A stretch of 64,000 nt of DNA from Ciona savignyi (GCA_000149265.1 CH002904.1:249581-313580), one strand, 5' to 3'. Shown: positions 35,501 to 47,400, numbered from the stretch's first letter. A program made the numbers and translations. The notes: generated by a model not told the origin, from the letters alone.

Positions 35501-37664
35501 TTTTCACAAGCAGCACATTGTTCTGGATGCAAATCAACAAACGTAAAATGCGTAACTGGTGATAAACAAATTGCTAACAAAAATGCGTCGTCATACTGGA
35601 AATACATGTTGGACTGGTTATTAAATTTATTTTTAGATTAAATCAATTATTAAGCAAAGTTTAACGTTTTATTAAATATAATATATTGAAAGCTAGAGTT
35701 TCGTTTAAACGTTTAATTTCCGCCATAACATAAAACAACAATATATGTGTGAAACACTAATTTCTCTATTTGGACATTTTATTTGACTAATACACAATAG
35801 CATGCAAATATACATTAGACGCAGCAAATGCGGCATCAAGCTTTTTCGGTGACGTTTGAATGACGCTTTTACAAGAGATAATAATGATGTTAAATTCTGT
35901 TGTGTTTGTTTGAATTAAAAAAGTTTTAAAAAAATAAAATTAGCCAATAAGTTTATTTAGCTTAGATATCCCACTACACACCGTTAAGCTCTCATTGGTT
36001 ATACAATATTACACATGAATTCTTAAAATGGGGTTATTTATACTATATCCGCTTCCATTTAAGAACGGACAACCCGGCCAGAGATTCCCTGCATTCCAAC
36101 TATGTGGTATTCGGTCAACTTAACAGCACCTCAACTCAGGTCAAATACATCGATTCTATACGAAGACATCCAAATTTCAGGTAAACATTTGGTTGGTTCG
36201 TAACGTTACAGTAGCATCTAAAGTGCCATACCAAGTAAAAACATTGCAATATGAAAAGCTAAGCAATTATAGTGGTAAACAATGTGAAACACGATTCACG
36301 ATTTCTATGCCGATTATGTAAGTAGTAGCGCGTCTGCCGTTAGTCGTAATATAGTGGCTTCGATCGAAACCAGTTGTTATTTAACTGATTATCTCTCACG
36401 TTTATTAGACCGTTGTGCATACCTTGGGTACGAATTAAATACAAATAAACTGCATTTGCTAGATTATTAAATCGTTGATCACCACAGTTCTACGTTCAAC
36501 CACGTGAGGAACGACGTTGCTATCATTCGACTAGCTTCTGCAGTCGATATCTCAAGTAACTCGGTCGGAACTCTCTGTCTTCCTGCGAATCGACCCTCCC
36601 CGGGTGATGAGTGTTTCATCACAGGCTACGGGCGAACCCGCGCAGGTAACTTTGCAGGTGTTTTTGATTTTTTTAGAATCACATAGTGAATAAAATGCCT
36701 GGTTTGGTAGTTTAACCGTGTAGGATTACTACTGAGTGCTATATTCCACGTCTCGCCCAATGTGAGGCACTTTTACGGATGAAAATAAAAAACGTGGAAT
36801 CGGTTTTATAGTATAGTAAAAGTTGTATGAATCACACAATTTAAAGTGTTGCAGAAACCTAACTAGGCGCTTTGAACACAAGTTACCTGTCCCTAAGTAC
36901 GAATAAATGCCCCAATATATAAAATGCAACTGAAATTTACTCTGTTAACATGTCCGTTCGACGAGAAATATAACAAAAGAATACAGTAGAACACTATATG
37001 AGCATGTTTAACAAAAATAGGTGGCGATTCGTCTTCCTACGGAAAATTGAAAGCTGCCAGAATTCCGATCACCACAGCCGCGGAATGCCGACGTTTATTC
37101 GGGGCCTTTCTTCCGGAGCAGAACATTTGCGCTGGGTCATCGAGCCCAAATGAGGCTAACACCTGTCGGGTAAGGGTGAAATATCTTTCAGTTGTTCTGA
37201 TGTATTTTTATGCAAGAGAGTGCATAAAAGATGATTTGCAAAGGTTAAATAATGTTTTAAGTAACGATATACTAAAAAGCTCTCAAATGTTAAAACTCAC
37301 TACCGCTAGGCCAGGACCCAGTAAGTATCACATCTGCAAAGAATAGTGGCCAAACCAGAAATGTATCTGGCACAACTGCCGAGCTTGGACCTTTTACACG
37401 AAATTAAAAATCAAATCTACTCTTCATATATTTGTCTACCCTTTCAAACGAGATTTTATTCATTTCATAAAGGGCGATTCCGGCGGTCCTCTTGCGTGTA
37501 GACAACCAGGAGCAACCAGCTGTGGGTGGTACTTAGCTGGTATTACATCTTACGGACTGACTGAATGTGGCACGCCTTCTCCGGGTGTGTACGTGGACGT
37601 TCTGGCATTCAAATCTTGGATTTTGCGGACGCTTCACCATTTTGTAGTGTATGGCGGTGCCTGA
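26597..37664 (+). CDS. secreted mosaic serine protease: sushi x3, trefoil, S1
   Basis: Fifteen exons: 26597-26768, 28410-28579, 29693-29864, 30975-31163, 32273-32449, 32987-33220, 33395-33457, 33676-33857, 34405-34498, 34804-34928, 35285-35427, 36064-36180, 36488-36645, 37021-37169, 37473-37664. Every phase fits, giving 2337 nt or 778 residues. Order: signal peptide (about 1-22); a linker and cysteine-containing module (to about 172); three sushi/CCP domains on symmetrical phase 1-1 exons (about 172-372); a linker; a trefoil (P-type) domain with GIPYIQCLRRGCCWDSS (about 405-445); a Pro/Asn-rich linker; and a peptidase S1 domain (about 531-778). The triad is present: TAAHC (His571), NDVAIIRL (Asp622), GDSGGPL (Ser718). 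Two oddities: the activation site reads SR|VYCGEA instead of R|IVGG, and the S1-pocket position (chymotrypsin 189) is Asn712. Exons 2 and 3 were accepted on splice sites and phase; their domain is not named with confidence. Confidence 0.86.
28275..28402. repeat. three short imperfect repeats in protease intron 1
   Basis: Three occurrences of ATAAATTTAAAAgATAT are separated by 38-60 bp. The last is preceded by ttctcttccgcaaagataaa. A similar string, ttctcttcgcaaagatgaaa, recurs at about 56348 in a DHX36 intron, so the unit may be part of a dispersed repeat. Confidence 0.5.
29455..29560 (+). mobile_element. tRNA-like SINE head, second type
   Basis: The A-box-like stretch is gtgtgacctaatggttaacgtgg. 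A clean B-box-like ggttcgaacc occurs about 80 bases later. The sequence between them, gatacatatgccgaattctataaagaaatg, matches the copy at 23405. It lies in the intron before exon 3 of the mosaic protease. Confidence 0.7.
31240..31424 (+). mobile_element. SINE with internal deletion and (TATCC)5 tail
   Basis: The tRNA-like head cgaccggttagtctggcggttta joins directly to the 3' half (gtgtctatcatatacaacac). About 120 bp of the core is missing. The 3' end is complete, with gggattaatatgaatatcct and a pure TATCC array at about 31393-31422. It is in the intron after the first sushi exon of the protease. Confidence 0.85.
33950..34035 (-). mobile_element. SINE 3' fragment
   Basis: ttatccccgtgaatgggaaaac followed by ggataattgccaga matches the 3' end of the minus-oriented SINE. 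It is in the intron after the trefoil exon. Confidence 0.65.
34551..34745 (-). mobile_element. SINE 3' half with internal repeat
   Basis: It begins with the tail (gataggatattcatgtttaaacc) and ends with catgcccatcaccgggttacc. Between them, a roughly 50 bp segment (cagattacctcgcaaatacg plus gaagggagttttc) occurs twice in diverged form, so the element has an internal tandem duplication. It lies between protease exons 9 and 10. Confidence 0.7.
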
Positions 37665-38332
37665 TTTTACTTTTATGCCTATTTATTAACTGTGTTTAAT
37701 TTATTTTCTTGTATACTGCCAACGGAATGGACTACAGTCCGTGAAACTGCTAACAACTCACTTTAACATATCAAAATACATTAAACCTTTCTAACACTCA
37801 TAAACTTACTAATGTATACCAAGATGCCATATATATTTTCTCGATATGGTGTATAGCCAGATGCCATATTCATATGCGCTACACAGTGTATATTCAGATG
37901 ACATTTAAAATTTACTTATCTAACTGCCCTGATTGAAGTTTCACTAAACTGCAATTGCATGCACAATGATTGGAGAAAAATAGTTCGGGGTAATTGCGGT
38001 TTGGAAAAGTTCAATTGGGAAGTAAGGGCATTCACATCACTGCCACTATCCGGAAAACGGCTATCATCTCATTTTCACGACACAGCCTGCACATAAGCTT
38101 TTTTATGCGGGTCTAAATGTTTGTACAGCATTTCTAAATTTCTAAAGTCCAAACAATCATGTATTACCATGCGGATTTTCAGACTTTTTCAATCATTTAA
38201 CTTTATTAACCAATTACTAATATTAAAACTTCTGGCTGCCTGGCCGGAAAATAGTGATTTATTGCGCAAAAGTTCAAAATACAAGTTTTTCTTTTAAAAT
38301 GTATGCCGTGTTGTAAAGTCTTTGTTTCTGTT
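37665..38332. other. convergent 3' intergenic region
   Basis: The protease (plus) and the acyltransferase (minus) end towards this 670 bp gap. It must hold both 3' UTRs. A gtgtatagccagatgccatat-type motif repeats loosely at about 37816-37905. No gene is seen. Confidence 0.5.
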
Positions 38333-40131
38333 TTAATTAATGATGAGTTTGCAGTCGTCAGGTAGGTATTTGCTCTTGTGCGCTTCAAACATGTCTCTAA
38401 GTCGAGATATGTACAGCTCTTGTAGTTGGAGGAGTTCTTCCGATGTAGGATTACTCCTTTGTACAATTTCTATCGGCTCGCCAACTGTAACATACGAAAA
38501 TAATGACAAGCAGTGTATTATTTAGATTTATATACCGCTGTTTTAATTATACCAGTCTGCTAAGTAAGATCTAGGATTTTTTAATATATGGTTTGAGACT
38601 AAACTTAACAACAATAGATGTGACAACCAGGCCGTATTCTGTTGATCTAACACATGATAACACAGTGGCCGTATTTTCCAACCCCTGTGATAAAGTAAAT
38701 TGCAATTTTACTCTTAGCAATTTCAAATAGTGTTATAACGCCCTTTGCGTTTTACCATTCACGGGAATAAAACATAAATATATCCCATCCTGTTCTATTT
38801 TGCAAACTTTACCAACCGACAGTGTGGACACTTCGTCTGTACGGCATCAAACCGTAGTTGTACTGGAAGATGCCCCGGGCGTGGAACATAGGAAGTGCGA
38901 CCTGCGTCCATTTTTGAGAACTGTCCTGGAATCGGCGGATAAAAGAACCTGGTGGATTCGGCTTTTGCTCCCAAAGCGCGTGGTCGCCAAAAGAAAACAC
39001 TGGCACCAGAGGCACCCTGCATAAAAATAACATATGTATAGGTAGTTTTAGTTAAACAATATTTTCCGGTGTATTTTTTTATTACCCATTCGTTACTGCC
39101 ATTTTCAAAAATCCGATTCGGTTCTTCAATATTAAAACTACATCTCCGGGCCGGGCGTTTAGAGACTCAGGCGCGCCACCTGTAATAAACCAATGACGCA
39201 TATAACTCAATGAAGCACACCTTATATTCTTACCCGGAATAATACAGCAGATGTTCCCGCCTTTAGGTCTGGTTATGATATGCTGGATAGCTTTTTTGCT
39301 CGATGGAACCAGACCTGAAAAAAAAGATCCATTTGCTTATTAAAACACAACCATCTCCTATGTAACATAGCAAAAATCTAATATTGGAGTCGCCCGTTTT
39401 TATGTTGCTTCAAATATAACCTTTCTATTCAATTCGGAGAACAAGATCCCGTGAATTAAATGCATGGCAATCCTGATAGTTTATTTTTCAACGTAATAAA
39501 CCTTTACCACTTACCGCCGGTCATTGCGTAATCGCGAAAGAAGGGTGTCTTAAACCAAAAGGGTAGCATGGTTAGATACGACTTGAAACCAGGAAATATA
39601 TGGTCAAAATTGGAGCCGTTCGTCGAAAAATGAGTGAAAGACCCCACACAAAGCACTCCGTGAGGGTGAATCCCAAATATGTAGTTCCGTGTTGGTTCAA
39701 GATCAACGGTCTTGTGCAACTGTTGGTGAAAGACTAACCAGATGCGTGTATGACAGAGAAAGTAGAAAAATATAATGCCACAGACTCTATACAAACATCA
39801 TACAAAAACGAACCTAGCAAAGATGCAGCAGTGGCACAAAACTACCTCCAATATAAAAAAAATAATTACGAATAAAAATAGGAACAGTCGACATACACAT
39901 AGCCATGCTCGTGTAGCACACACAAATTTAAAAAAAACTGTGCACTTACGGTGCAGGGAAAGTAATCGCTCATCCACTTCCACAGTCGCCAGTTTCGAAT
40001 CCATGTGCTCCTTCGTCCGCCCGATTCCGGTGTATTGCGGTCGAAAAATAAGTAAACGAAATACAAGGTGGTAAAGGGCCAGTAAGACGTGAAGAGGGTG
40101 AGGTAAAGAGTCACCAACGTACTTACGGCCG
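38333..40131 (-). CDS. DGAT2/MOGAT-family acyltransferase, 5' exon missing
   Basis: Six exons on the minus strand: 40131-39950, 39719-39515, 39314-39234, 39179-39086, 39016-38817, 38484-38333 (stop). Phases are consistent, about 304 residues without the start. The family attaches fatty acyl-CoA to mono- or diacylglycerol in the ER membrane. Visible hallmarks: a hydrophobic N-terminal stretch (YLTLFTSYWPFTTLYFVYLF), the active-site motif HPHG in NYIFGIHPHGVLCVG, RIGFLKMAV, VPVFSFGDHALWEQ, and FHARGIFQYNYGLMPYRR. I cannot choose between DGAT2, MOGAT1/2/3 and AWAT-type members. The first visible exon needs an upstream exon ending in phase 1. An ATG at 40160 runs into the next exon in the wrong frame, so the real start is probably further upstream, between 40160 and 42000. 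Confidence 0.92.
38735..38796 (+). mobile_element. SINE tail fragment
   Basis: gcgttttaccattcacggga followed by ataaaacataaatatatccc is the 3' end of the main SINE. It lies in the last intron of the acyltransferase, 20 bases from an exon. Confidence 0.7.
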
Positions 40132-40160
40132 CTGAAAAGTATAACAAACCAGTTACGCAT

Positions 40161-41540
40161 TTGCTATAGATTCATGGCCAAGATGCTGACGACCATTGGG
40201 GTTGATGACGAGCAGCCACAAAGAAATTGAAACTACTGTAATTTATCGAGACAGATAATTGCAGCTTTAATCATTTTACTTATTAAATCGAAAATATTAA
40301 CCATGCTACTATAGAGTTTTGAAAAGCACGCGGATAGATCATTATTTATATACTTTTAAAGTTAGGTAGAATGTAAAAACATTAATTAAGCATTGTTATA
40401 TTTGTCGGTATGGCCTATACACCACATCCCAATACTAAAAAAATTGAAAGTTTAAATTTAAACTATGCATGCAAAACATTTATTGTAGCTCTCTCATTGT
40501 TTGAGCTTCCTTTACGAGGATATTTTAGGGAATTATTCAGCTCGCTACAGGCGGAATACTGATGGTAAAGTTGTTCCATTTAAAAACAGTTAGCATTGTT
40601 TTTGATTACAAACATGATGTCACAAATAAATAACTTACAAGGCAAATAACCACACACCCCGGAGTCGAATATTTCAATCCCAAACACAAATGTATATTCC
40701 TATTAATCCGCGCTTTGCTTACCAAAGAAGAGAAAGCAAAAGACAAAATGAGAAACTGCCAACGTCTGTAGTCTTCGTATTACGGGTATCCGTATTGGGG
40801 CGAATTCAATCATATTATCTAATCCTCGTTTCGGCTAGAACTTATACAAATTATGCACCTGTTAAACACTGGGCGACAACTTATATTGTAGGCCTAGTTC
40901 TAAAACAGCTAGTTTAGTGCAAGATAACTTAACGCAATGATTTGTTGATCTGTTAATGATTAACTCTAAAAGAAGCATTCCATCAGCTATTACCTTGCAT
41001 ATTTACATTTCTATTCATCTGTGCCGCACGGACAAAAATATATTAGATATACAGCAAATTTAAGCAGCTTCCTTAACAAGCATGCAGTCTGATAAAACGC
41101 AAAACTAGTAACTTCAATTTCGTGTTATATATATATTTAACGGCCCTCCAGCTTCTGCACTATTCATCTAATTCTCGATTTACTGGTTTCAACTTACACG
41201 ACCCATTTCTGAAGTGCTCGACGTTTGCGGTGTAAGCTCTATATTGTTGATCGTACAAAGGTCGTGTTTTTACGATCGCGATTACTTTTTCCACCGCATT
41301 GGCAAAACCTCTTTTATTCAATGCTTACATACAATCATATACCTCTTTTATTCAATGCTTACATACAAAATATATTATATACGATAAATGGTGCCTGTAG
41401 TAAGGGAAAGTGTAGTCAAAAAATTTTAAAACTACATGAAAAATACAAAATTAAAAAATTTAAATATGCCTAACATTTCAACAGTTTATTCAGTTAGAGC
41501 AGTTAGTCAAAATTTCCCTTTGCATTTTGTCTGCTGGCAA
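40161..41540. other. upstream region of the acyltransferase
   Basis: It should hold the missing first acyltransferase exon and its promoter, but I could not pick an ATG exon with the right phase. A direct repeat of about 27 bp (acctcttttattcaatgcttacata) occurs at about 41308 and 41341. No other gene is visible. Confidence 0.5.
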
Positions 41541-41546
41541 CGTCGT

Positions 41547-41895
41547 CGGGTTACCGGAGCTATTGCAGTGTGTTGTACATGATAGACACGTTCCTTCAAT
41601 TTGGTAGAACCCATTAATCCGCTGGGTTCAGGCAATGTCCGTAAAGTAGGATAGGGTAGGATAGAATATTCATGTTTATTCCCGTGGATGGGAAAACCAA
41701 GGGGGTAATCACACGGGAAATCGTCAGATCACCTCGCGCCCATCGTCGGGTTACCGGAGCTATTGCAGTGTGTTGTACATGATAGACACGTTCCTTTAAT
41801 TTGGTAGAACCCTATAATCCGCTGGGTTTAGGCAATGTCCGTAAAGTGCCCTTCCCAAGGACACAACCGACTAGCTAGCGACCGAATTTAGGTAA
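41547..41895 (-). mobile_element. SINE with near-identical tandem duplication
   Basis: A roughly 100 bp SINE segment (cgtcgggttaccggagctat through caatgtccgtaaagt) occurs at 41547-41646 and again at 41744-41847. Only a few bases differ. Between them is a complete SINE tail starting aggatagggtaggatagaat. The result is a 1.5-copy arrangement with a repeat distance of about 197 bp. Confidence 0.88.
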
Positions 41896-42329
41896 CCTGA
41901 AACCCCATCGATTCTTTATGCAGAAACATACAGCGTACTGGCTCTTAGAAACAGGTGGTTAACACGTAGTTGGCAATTTCTGGTTCTGTTGGTAGTAACT
42001 ATTAGGCTATATATATAACTAGAAAATTATGTAACGTGTTCGATTTTCATAGTAGTAAGTAGTAAGCACAAAAAATAACTAAAGTTGATGAAACGTGTTA
42101 GCAATATAAAACAAACTGCAACAGGCAGACATGACAAACACTTTCTTTACGCTTAGAAATGACAAACACTCTTTCTTTATGCTATCTTCTCGACTCGGGT
42201 AAAAGTAATTCAAAGCTAACATAAACAAATGATCACGTGTAAGATATATGATAGGTATACATGTTTTATCCTCATTTAGAATATTGCAACAGGCGTTGTT
42301 GACGGACAATCGTTTATCTCGCGAATCTG

Positions 42330-42640
42330 TCAGGTAACGTCTTTACACGGGGAACCTTCAGTTTGGCTCGGCTGCACCGCTGTGTTACCGGTGCTATTGC
42401 AGTGTGTTGTGTTTGAGACGTTTTTGCATTCTTACTGGAACGCATTAATTCACTGGGTTCAAAAGACACAACGGGGTGCCTCTAATTACTACGGAAGCGC
42501 TTGAAACCCTAACCCACCAAGCGCTTTAAGCGACCCACACACCCCAAGTGATCCTGTAGTAAATTAGTTAGAGTAGAGGTACCGGAGACAACGTACTAGC
42601 TAGTGACCAGTTTAAAACTAAATCATTCGACTGAAAGAAT
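42330..42640 (-). mobile_element. old SINE copy with an insertion
   Basis: Parts of the SINE appear in order: gtgttaccggtgctattgca, cgcattaattcactgggttc, aaaagacacaac, then actagctagtgaccagtttaaa and ttcgactgaaag. An unrelated insertion of about 90 bp sits at about 42485-42575. Confidence 0.6.
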
Positions 42641-42984
42641 TATCAGCGGGGAAAATTTAAAGAAGGGAAACTGCATACCAAAATGAAGATTAGAGCACTA
42701 GAGTTAATTTTAAACATGGGTTGGAGTAGGTTATTTCTGGGGTTGAGATTAGTGTTTACGGCTGGGTTAGAATTAGTTTCCATAGTTTTAGTAAGCAATT
42801 TCCCTCCTTTTGTGTTGCCCCTTATTAGCTCGTTCAGCTGGTGTCCCTTGATCTGTAGCAAAAGCTATTCAGCCAGTGTTCATTAATCTGTATTATAGCT
42901 AATAGTCCTAATACTAATTAATTTGTGTTAATTTTAGCATAAATAAATCATTGTATATTGGAGATGTAGATTATTGCATTCGAG

Positions 42985-44253
42985 ATGAGTTTTAAAATTT
43001 ACCGAAGAGTTTTTCTACGCCTTGTTGGAATTTCTGCCACTTATGTTGGAGTTGCACAAATGTATACTTATTGGCATATAAAAAAGGGTCATCAAAACGT
43101 TTACAAGAGCAGATGGTTTGACGAACTGAGCCCAGAGGAAAGAGAAAAAGTCACAGATTCTCGAGCAAATATTCTAGAAACACTTCAAAAACTCTATGAA
43201 ATGAAAGATCTTCCTGAAAAGAGGGACATCTTTGTACAAGACGCAATTTTGGAAGATCCACGTATGACGATGGTTGGAAGACAAGAAATATTAAAGTAAT
43301 TTGTACAGACTGTTTAGTAGGTGTTGAATCAAACACGGTTTTTGAATCGAACCAGTTCATGCGTCCTGCGGCATTAAAAAGTATGGCAATGGATAGTGAC
43401 TAAAGTTTAATTTCAAGGCTAACTTCACTACAGGGTTAAATAATTGACTACACATGGCACTTTGCAACTTAAATTGGACCAACCAAACGGTGGCCAAAAA
43501 GTAATCATACTATGGTATACTGCTTGTCTTTTAATTTAAGGCCTGCTTTTTTTCATTCACCAGAATTAACATATATCTTATATTTTTAACATTTTTCTTC
43601 TATTGATAGTCATAAATCATAATAGTGTAAGAGAATCGGGATTAGTTGTACATCATAGATTTGTGAAAGTGAATCTATGAATCTTGGGTGAAAGCGATTT
43701 TTACACTAGAATGTAAAGTAGTTGTACTTGCTTAAGCATTAAAACCAGAATATACAGGTGCAACTACAAAACTCCAATAAATTTTTATATTATATCTAAC
43801 AGCACATCTTTCCCCAGATGTTTTTCGTTGCTACCAGTTGTCTTCACGGCGATTACAACCCAAAAGTTTGAAGTACAGCATCTCCCGCAAGAAATTCGAA
43901 TTTTTCAAGAACGCATGCTGAGTTTTAAGTCTCCGAAATTAACAGTCGATCGCTCTGGGACCCTGGTTGTCAAATTGATTCAAACAAGCGAAGGGGAAAA
44001 AATAGTTTCAATTTCGGATGAATGGGACAATAGACCCATTATTGGACCTAAAAATGCAATGTTTTTTGGCTATGGAAGTTATTTTTTAAGAAGAGTTAGT
44101 ACAATTTATATGTTAACAATTTGCCCCTACACTAAAACAGGCGATGTATTGTTAGATTCTATAGTTGGCACGAAAAATTTATTTTTTAATGATAATACTT
44201 CCAACACTGAGGATCAGCAATTGCTTGAAACTCCAAAACCAAAGCGGGTGTAG
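42985..44253 (+). CDS. membrane-anchored NTF2/SnoaL-like protein, unnamed
   Basis: Two exons, 42985-43295 and 43818-44253, join in phase to 747 nt, or 248 residues. Residues 10-30 (FLRLVGISATYVGVAQMYTY) form one hydrophobic helix after a basic start (KIYRRVFLR), as expected of a mitochondrial or ER membrane anchor. Residues 60-200 include FVQDAILEDPRMTMVGR, HLPQEIRIFQE and IVSISDEWDNRPIIGP. This spacing of an early DP-(V)G segment and a later W-(D) strand is typical of NTF2-like folds such as SnoaL-like/DUF2358 proteins. The tail is polar (EDQQLLETPKPKRV). I do not recognise a named orthologue, and no catalytic residues can be assigned. The fucosidase starts 184 bp downstream on the same strand. 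Confidence 0.72.
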
Positions 44254-44390
44254 AATTTTATTTCAGTTCATATATTTTTTATAAAGAAATTAAAATGTTG
44301 TTAAATTTATTTGATGTTTGGCGACTGGTGTCTAGCTGCATTTGTTTTATTTTTATTGCTTTAAATTATTTTTTAAATGACTTAACATAC

Positions 44391-44402
44391 TTAATGTTGC
44401 AG
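44391..44402 (+). promoter_or_regulatory. candidate trans-splice acceptor before fucosidase
   Basis: The 12 bases end in tgttgcag and are followed, 34 bases on, by the fucosidase ATG with no other AUG between. Only 149 bp separate this AG from the upstream gene's stop codon. There is no obvious upstream exon to pair with. Tunicates use spliced-leader trans-splicing and operons, so this could be such an acceptor. The assignment is inference. Confidence 0.45.
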
Positions 44403-44436
44403 ATATTAAGTTTAACAATTTAGGCATGTATAAATA

Positions 44437-47400
44437 ATGTCTCAGCTTATATTACGGAAACTAAGAGGTCCAGCATACATTTTCTTTGTTTTAATTGCCC
44501 TGAGACTAATTTATCACTTTATACACACGGACTCTGCTAGCGTGTCGGTAGTAAAGAATACCAGAAATGGTAACCGAAAAATCAACATCAAACCTTTGCA
44601 ACCTGGAGTGACTCTAAAATCGAATCCAGGAGAAACAATACATTCATCTACAAACCATCATGGAATATACACAGCTGATTGGCCATCTTTAGACAGTAGA
44701 CCATTGCCAAAGTGGTTTGATTCCGCCAAATTTGGAATTTTCATTCACTGGGGCATCTATTCTGTGCCAAGTTTCTACAATGAGTGGTTTTGGTGGTACT
44801 GGAAAGTAAGAGAATCTTTGTGTTTGTACTTTAAGTATTGCTTTGGGCCATTATTTTTGAGTTTGTTTCAAAGTACCAAACTTTGAGACGGTATCCTGAT
44901 AATGATTAGGTGGGTCAAACTAAAATGATATTTAATGTCGATTCCACTGAAATATGTCTGGTGACACTCTAAAAATAATCTAGACTGTAAAATTAAAATC
45001 TAAGCACAATTTTTTGAATAGGGCTCTAAGGCAAAGGACTCTATAAAGGAATTCATGAAACAAAATTACCCGAGTGTTAAGAAATACACAGAATTTGCGC
45101 AAAACTTCACAGCAGGAAAGTTCGTTCCAGATGATTGGGCTACCTTGTTTCGTGGTAACAGGATTTAACAATATTGCCATTGTAATTTAAAGCTGGGTTT
45201 AAACCAAAACAACAAAAATCTCTAACGATTTTTGAACAGAACGTACAGTTTTTTATATGCAGATTTACACCAGACCAATATTTTAATCATACAAACAGCA
45301 TAAAACAAATGTACTTGTTAAATTTTTAAGGATTTCTTTTTATCCTATTAATGTAACAAGATCATGCAAACGCAGGACTGAAAAACATTTTATTGTTGTG
45401 AATCAACTAAAACAAAAAAACGCCGAAAAGGCAGTTAGTGGACATAGTCTAAACCCAGTGGATTAACGGGGTCTGTTAACACTAAAGAAAGGTTTTAAGC
45501 ATAGAATGCAAAACACTGCCATATCTCCAGTAACATGATGGTGGGCATGAGGTCATTTGGTGAATGCCTGTGTGATAACATTTCTTTTGTTTTTTCATTC
45601 ACAGTGATAAAACATGAATACCCAATGGAAGTGTCCACAATTTTAAGTTTCTGCAGACTATCACCAGCATGCATTGTTAAATTATTTTTAAATTTAAATT
45701 AGAATCCAAACATACCAACATTTTTATCAATCCAGAGTCGGGTGCGAAATATGTCGTGTTCACCACCAAGCACCATGAAGGTTTTTCCAATTGGCCTTCC
45801 AAAGTGCACGGTAATTGGAATGCAGCAACAGACGGACCCCACCAAGATTTAGTGGGGGCAATGGCCACTGCTGTTCGAAAACAAAATCTCACATTCGGAG
45901 TTTACTATTCGCTGTTTGAATGGTTCAGCATGAACTATCAAGAGTAAGTACCAGATGTAACCCTGTATGATGTTGTTAATATATTTAAAAATTACATATT
46001 TTTTATTGTAAAAGGCAGACAGGTGTGTAAAACCACCCATGAATATCACCATCCAGCCTTCTTAGATAACAGTCGTTTTGGGGAGGCATTTATTCTGTGA
46101 CTCGACATTTTAAACTGGGAGAATAGAATTTAATAAACATTTTAAAAAATTTCATTTTATCTGACTTCGGTAATGCAGTATTTTGACGCCAGTCCTCAAA
46201 AGTTGTATGAATTGCTAAATGTTCTGCAATATCTATCATATCACCTAAGTCTTGTATTCTGCAGGGATAAAAAGAAGAACTACGCAAGTAATGAATACGT
46301 GAAGCACAAAGTTCATCCCCAGTTACTGGAACTTATCAACACCTACAAACCGGATGTTTTATTTTCCGACGGAGATTTTGGTCCATCGAATTACTGGAAC
46401 GCAACTAATTTCCTTGCATGGCTTTACAATGAGAGTCCAGTGAAGGTGTGGAAGTACACAATTAGTACAGTGGCACTTTTTAGCTATAAATTAGTAGCAT
46501 GTCAAACCGTTAGAGGAATGTACTGCGATTTGTCTGTTGTGCTCCGCTTTTTTTAAGCGATAACATATTCTTTAATGAAGTACCAATATGTAACAACTAC
46601 AATAAATAGTGACTAATGGACGTAGCCTAAACATAAATTTGCTAGACATTTGGTTCAACCACCCTAGTGTTCAATAGTACTGGAATGATGCAGACCATGT
46701 AGCCTGTACAAAAAAGGAAAACAATTTATAAGATTTGGAAATCATGAACAGAATTAAGTCAGCAGCCAGTGTACTTGACCTTTTATGCAACTTTTTCAAT
46801 CCAGGATACAATTGTTACAAATGATCGCTGGGGTACAGATGAAGTTCATAACAAACACGGCGATTACTTCTGTCCCGAACATGAACCCATCAACACTATC
46901 ACCCACAAATGGGAAAATTGTATAACATTAGATAAGCAATCATGGGGCTACAGAAGAAATATGGTGGACAGTGATGTTCTTACTGTGAATGAAGTGTTGA
47001 CTGTAAGTAAGTGTGGTTTGTCTGGTTAGGTTACTTATAAAACAAAAGAATTTTCGGTTGTCATAATTTTTTAACATTTGAAACAGTAGTCCAATGTAGT
47101 AGATATTGTTAAAATAAGCCAAAAGACGGCAAATTATTTAAAGCGCTTCTAGCCCTCAGAAAATTGCAGGATCGAAATCATCCATGTGTGTACATCAGGC
47201 TGTATGTACATTAAATAAACTCTTTTTGTTACATACTAGTTTAGCATGTCTGGCTACAATTATTTAATGTTTAACAACCAACACCTTAGTTTTGCTGTCT
47301 TTATTACTAAAGTAATTACTGAAATTCCATCCCCTAAACGTAATTAATCACAGTTATTATTAAAGACAGTTAAACATTGCTTTTAAGAAATAAGTAAAAC

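Noticed and set aside
40161..40190. ATG GTC GTC... as the acyltransferase start
   Set aside because: The frame meets TAG after ten codons and offers no donor in the required phase.
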